Below are positions 14,486 through 16,813 of a stretch of DNA of 16,813 nucleotides, piece after piece (within the stretch, counting starts at the first letter, position 1; each line of letters begins with the position of its first letter). Below the pieces are notes generated by a model that had not been told where the DNA came from, did no database searches, and saw only the letters and a list, made by a program, of their open reading frames with translations. Source of the DNA: Methanocellales archaeon (lineage in GTDB: Archaea > Halobacteriota > UBA148 > JAUWXC01); contig JAUWXC010000002.1 of assembly GCA_030616565.1 (NCBI GenBank), positions 1-16,813 of the forward strand, read 5' to 3'. The translations under genes were made by a program, and so were the position numbers.

Positions 14486-15064
14486 TCATATGATGAACGC
14501 CGTCTCAATGGCGGCTGCTATGAACAAGAGGGGCAGGACCCAGAAGGCATATATTTCGAGACCTCCTATGAGTTCCTTTTTGACATTTCCCTCGCCCAAG
14601 AGCTTTTTGACGGTCTCCTGACCAAGGCGGATGCCGATGGCAACGCTTAAAAGGATCATCGGAATTTCGATGAGTCCATGGGGGAGTATGTTGACCAGGA
14701 CGAGCATAACTCCATGCTCTTGGCTTGCTGTATAGATTACTGCTCCGATTATGAATCCATTGTAGATAAGAAACAGGATCGGAATGATGGCAAGGATAAT
14801 TCCTAAAATCAAGGCTGCAAAGCACAGGACTGAGTTCTGCGCAAAAATTCTGAGCATTAACAATGGTGCGGGTAGTTCAGCCAATGCACCGAACTCACTA
14901 CTCAATTCACTCGTCAACTCCGCTGAGAATTCTGGATTGAGCGCAGAGTATCCATATCCAGCCGTTGTGGATGCTATTAACATCAGCGCTGCCAAGAATA
15001 GATGATGCCTCACAGCGAGGACATACTGTCGAAATTCCCCATATGTTGGCCTGTGTTTCAGCAT
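14486..15064 (-). CDS. SpoIIM-family (DUF95) membrane protein
   Basis: This 192-residue polytopic membrane protein is of the stage II sporulation protein M family, widespread in archaea that do not sporulate; its function there is unknown. Hydrophobic segments lie at about 21-41, 76-98, 100-112, 119-146 and 170-192. The family hallmark HGLIEIP is at 129-135, between the central helices. The loop after the first helix (about 43-63) is acidic and Ser/Glu-rich. It begins at ATG 15064, seven bases after the stop of the DUF63 gene, with a weak G-rich Shine-Dalgarno inside that gene's end. The two genes are therefore one operon and may form a membrane complex (inference). Confidence 0.88.
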   Translation of the reverse strand: MLKHRPTYGEFRQYVLAVRHHLFLAALMLIASTTAGYGYSALNPEFSAELTSELSSEFGALAELPAPLLMLRIFAQNSVLCFAALILGIILAIIPILFLIYNGFIIGAVIYTASQEHGVMLVLVNILPHGLIEIPMILLSVAIGIRLGQETVKKLLGEGNVKKELIGGLEIYAFWVLPLLFIAAAIETAFII

Positions 15065-15071
15065 GTCAGAT

Positions 15072-15908
15072 TCACACCCCCAGCGTTATTCTGAGCACAT
15101 TTCTCGTTCCAGGAGCCAGTCCGAGCACCAGAATTACAAGTTTTGTCAGATTTTTAAGATTGTCGTTCTCATCTAAGTACGAATCGATGAAGAATAAGAC
15201 CGGGATGATCACCCCGACTTTCAGCGGGTACATCACCAGCGCGGTTCCACTCAGGTTCGTCAAGAATGCGCTCAATACATGCTTCTCCACATATCCCATG
15301 TAATCCGCTCCTATGAACGTGGAGGATGCGTCAAACAAATGTGCCCAGATGATGAATGCATTGAGCTTGTCCAAGAGGAAATGTACGCGCAAACCCCTGG
15401 CGATGGCGTAAATCACAGCTGTCGAGAGCGTTGCGATGCCAAGGACCACGAACGGCATCCAGACGAAAAGGATGTCTTGACTCCACAGTAGGGAGAAGAG
15501 GCACAGCACTGTCCAGAATACCCCAATGTATCCGAACGCTGGTTTGATGTCATCCATTCTGCCAGCGCTGTGTAGCCATGTCAGCATCAACAATACGCTG
15601 ACGCACCCCGCAAATACGATGAAATATATCAGTGGCGTTACGAACAAGTAACTCAGCGGAGGCGTGAATATCTCTGCATCTTCCATGACCCTGAGCGCGC
15701 TACCGACAAGGATATATGGCACGGTTGCGAGTATGAACCGCTGGTCTACGATAATCTTCAACTTTTCCAGTAACTTTAATAGTCCAAAGAGGCTAATGCC
15801 TAACAAAATGCCCCATGTCAGCGTATTCACGGGATTATAGCCCGTGTCGTACACAATGGGGTCGATGTAGTATTTGACGATAAAATCTTGGATCGATAGA
15901 ACGCTCAT
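15072..15908 (-). CDS. DUF63 family polytopic membrane protein
   Basis: This 278-residue archaeal membrane protein of the DUF63 family has unknown function. About seven to eight hydrophobic helices are visible, roughly 27-47, 57-73, 86-110, 124-143, 147-170, 181-200, 212-240 and 254-270. Conserved-looking polar features include the N-terminal DPIVYDTGYNPVNTLTWG (16-33), ALRVMED (71-77) within a helix, HLFDASST (190-197) in a membrane segment, and GLAPGTRN (263-270) near the C terminus. The buried His, Asp and Arg could be a binding or catalytic site in the membrane, which is inference. ATG 15908 has no Shine-Dalgarno; a TATA-like TTTAAG at 15934-15939 predicts a leaderless transcript. It is divergent from egsA with only 11 bp between start codons and leads the DUF63-spoIIM operon. 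Confidence 0.85.
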   Translation of the reverse strand: MSVLSIQDFIVKYYIDPIVYDTGYNPVNTLTWGILLGISLFGLLKLLEKLKIIVDQRFILATVPYILVGSALRVMEDAEIFTPPLSYLFVTPLIYFIVFAGCVSVLLMLTWLHSAGRMDDIKPAFGYIGVFWTVLCLFSLLWSQDILFVWMPFVVLGIATLSTAVIYAIARGLRVHFLLDKLNAFIIWAHLFDASSTFIGADYMGYVEKHVLSAFLTNLSGTALVMYPLKVGVIIPVLFFIDSYLDENDNLKNLTKLVILVLGLAPGTRNVLRITLGV

Positions 15909-15914
15909 GAGGTG
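15909..15914 (+). promoter_or_regulatory. Ribosome binding site deciding the TTG start of egsA
   Basis: GAGGTG, five bases upstream of TTG 15920, is a strong Shine-Dalgarno. No comparable site precedes the internal ATG at 15953. Confidence 0.65.
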
Positions 15915-15919
15915 TCAGT

Positions 15920-16813
15920 TTGAATGAAGAGAACTTAAATCTCTCTAAATGGATGCAACTGCCGAGGTGTGTGATTATAGGGCATGATGCGATAAACGAT
16001 GTCGGTAAGGTCTGTAAAGACCTAGGGCTGAGCGGAAAAGCGATGGTGGTAACCGGTCCAACCACCAAGAAAGTCGCAGGCGGTGCCATCGCTGACCTAT
16101 TATCGGATGAAGGTTATGACACCAGTGTAATTGAGGTCTCATCTGCATCCATGCATGAGGTTGAGAGGGTTAAGGAGAGCGCTAGCGGAACATCCTTTTT
16201 GCTCGGCGTTGGAGGCGGAAAATCGATAGATATCGCCAAACTGGCATCTATGCAATTAAACATACCGTTCTTGAGCATTCCCACGGCTGCCTCTCATGAT
16301 GGAATCGCATCTTCAAGGGCATCGATATCCCAGGGCAAGGGAAGCGTTTCAGTATCTGCGCAGGCACCACTAGCGGTAATAGCTGATACGAGAATAATCG
16401 CATCCGCGCCACATAGGTTGCTCACATCCGGCTGTGGGGACATCGTCTCAAATTACACCGCAATCAAAGACTGGCAACTGGCACATAAACTGCAGGGCGA
16501 AGAGTATAGTGAGTATGCTGCAACCCTTTCTCATATGACCGCACAAATCATAATCGATGCGGCGGGGTCAATCAAGTCAGGATTGGAAAAATCTGCGCGA
16601 GTTGTAACCAAGGCGCTCATCTCTTCCGGGGTGGCGATGAGCATTGCCGGAAGCAGCAGACCTGCCTCTGGTTCAGAGCACAAATTCAGCCATGCGCTGA
16701 ACAAGATAGCGCCAAGACCGGCATTACATGGTGAGCAGTGCGGTGTTGGCACGATTATGATGATGTACCTGCATAACGGTGACTGGCAACTTATCAGGGA
16801 TACGTTAAAAAAG
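15920..16813 (+). CDS. egsA: sn-glycerol-1-phosphate dehydrogenase, 3' end cut by window
   Basis: This enzyme reduces dihydroxyacetone phosphate to sn-glycerol 1-phosphate, the archaeal membrane-lipid backbone, using NAD(P)H. The 298 codons present are open to the window edge; the family is about 350 long, so roughly 50 residues are missing. The N terminus contains [16 protein letters not shown], matching the family's MQLPRxVxxG motif. The nucleotide-binding [10 protein letters not shown] is at 98-107. The zinc ligands are Asp174 (SGCGDIVSN), His254 (SGSEHKFSH) and His270 ([10 protein letters not shown]). TTG 15920 is chosen because GAGGTG stands five bases before it; the internal ATG at 15953 would leave only MQLPR before the first strand and lacks a Shine-Dalgarno. 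It is divergent from DUF63. Confidence 0.95.
   Translation, partial: MNEENLNLSKWMQLPRCVIIGHDAINDVGKVCKDLGLSGKAMVVTGPTTKKVAGGAIADLLSDEGYDTSVIEVSSASMHEVERVKESASGTSFLLGVGGGKSIDIAKLASMQLNIPFLSIPTAASHDGIASSRASISQGKGSVSVSAQAPLAVIADTRIIASAPHRLLTSGCGDIVSNYTAIKDWQLAHKLQGEEYSEYAATLSHMTAQIIIDAAGSIKSGLEKSARVVTKALISSGVAMSIAGSSRPASGSEHKFSHALNKIAPRPALHGEQCGVGTIMMMYLHNGDWQLIRDTLKK
15932..15941 (-). promoter_or_regulatory. TATA-like element for DUF63-spoIIM, inside egsA
   Basis: Minus-strand AGATTTAAG-like sequence (core TTTAAG at 15934-15939) is centred about 28 nt upstream of the DUF63 ATG at 15908. It lies within the first codons of egsA, so the two divergent promoter regions would each overlap the other gene. 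Confidence 0.4.

Noticed and set aside
1..16813. CRISPR array, insertion sequence, tRNA or integration site
   Set aside because: No spaced direct repeats, transposase motifs, terminal inverted repeats or tRNA-like sequences were found; the window reads as core chromosome.

Overview
This window is a gene-dense stretch of a mesophilic-looking euryarchaeal chromosome of moderate G+C. The archaeal assignment is firm. It carries a glycerol-1-phosphate dehydrogenase (archaeal lipid backbone), a thermosome, an archaeal proteasome beta subunit, the KH/metallo-beta-lactamase termination ribonuclease aCPSF1, TiaS, an archaeal-type prolyl-tRNA synthetase, and an RPA/RPA-associated-protein pair. AT-rich TATA-like boxes lie 24-30 nt upstream of many starts. 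The RPA plus RPA-associated pair and the SpoIIM/DUF63 pair point towards the methanogen/Archaeoglobus/haloarchaeal side of the Euryarchaeota. I cannot fix a genus. There is no mobile element, CRISPR array, tRNA or rRNA, and no gene-free gap longer than about 150 bp.

Layout. (1) 1-248, minus: start of GMP synthase glutaminase subunit, interrupted by an in-frame TGA. (2) 399-2411, plus: an RPA operon of RPA, RPA-associated protein and a membrane-anchored Holliday-resolvase-like nuclease. (3) 2408-5206, minus: pdxT (interrupted by an in-frame TAA), pdxS and tiaS. (4) 5269-8549, plus: HTH regulator, thermosome and endonuclease III. (5) 8542-11125, minus: aCPSF1/FttA and proteasome beta. (6) 11211-11867, minus: a second HhH iron-sulfur glycosylase-like protein. 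(7) 11932-12946, plus: a tight three-gene cluster of a 78-residue unknown protein, a membrane-tethered winged-helix protein and a Mut7-C RNase-fold protein. (8) 13019-14431, minus: proS. (9) 14486-15908, minus: spoIIM and a DUF63 membrane protein. (10) 15920 to the end, plus: egsA, cut by the window edge.

The content is mostly core information processing: ssDNA binding and repair, tRNA modification and charging, protein folding and degradation, and RNA 3'-end formation. Vitamin B6, guanine-nucleotide and membrane-lipid biosynthesis genes are interspersed. Two convergent pairs overlap at their 3' ends (2408-2411 and 8542-8549). Divergent pairs share very short AT-rich intergenic regions in which TATA-like elements predict leaderless transcripts. 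Genes inside operons mostly use Shine-Dalgarno or stop-start overlaps.

The most striking anomaly is that both class I glutamine amidotransferases in the window are broken by single in-frame stop codons, with the reading frame preserved on both sides. Every other gene is intact. The least understood segment is the small three-gene cluster at 11932-12946.
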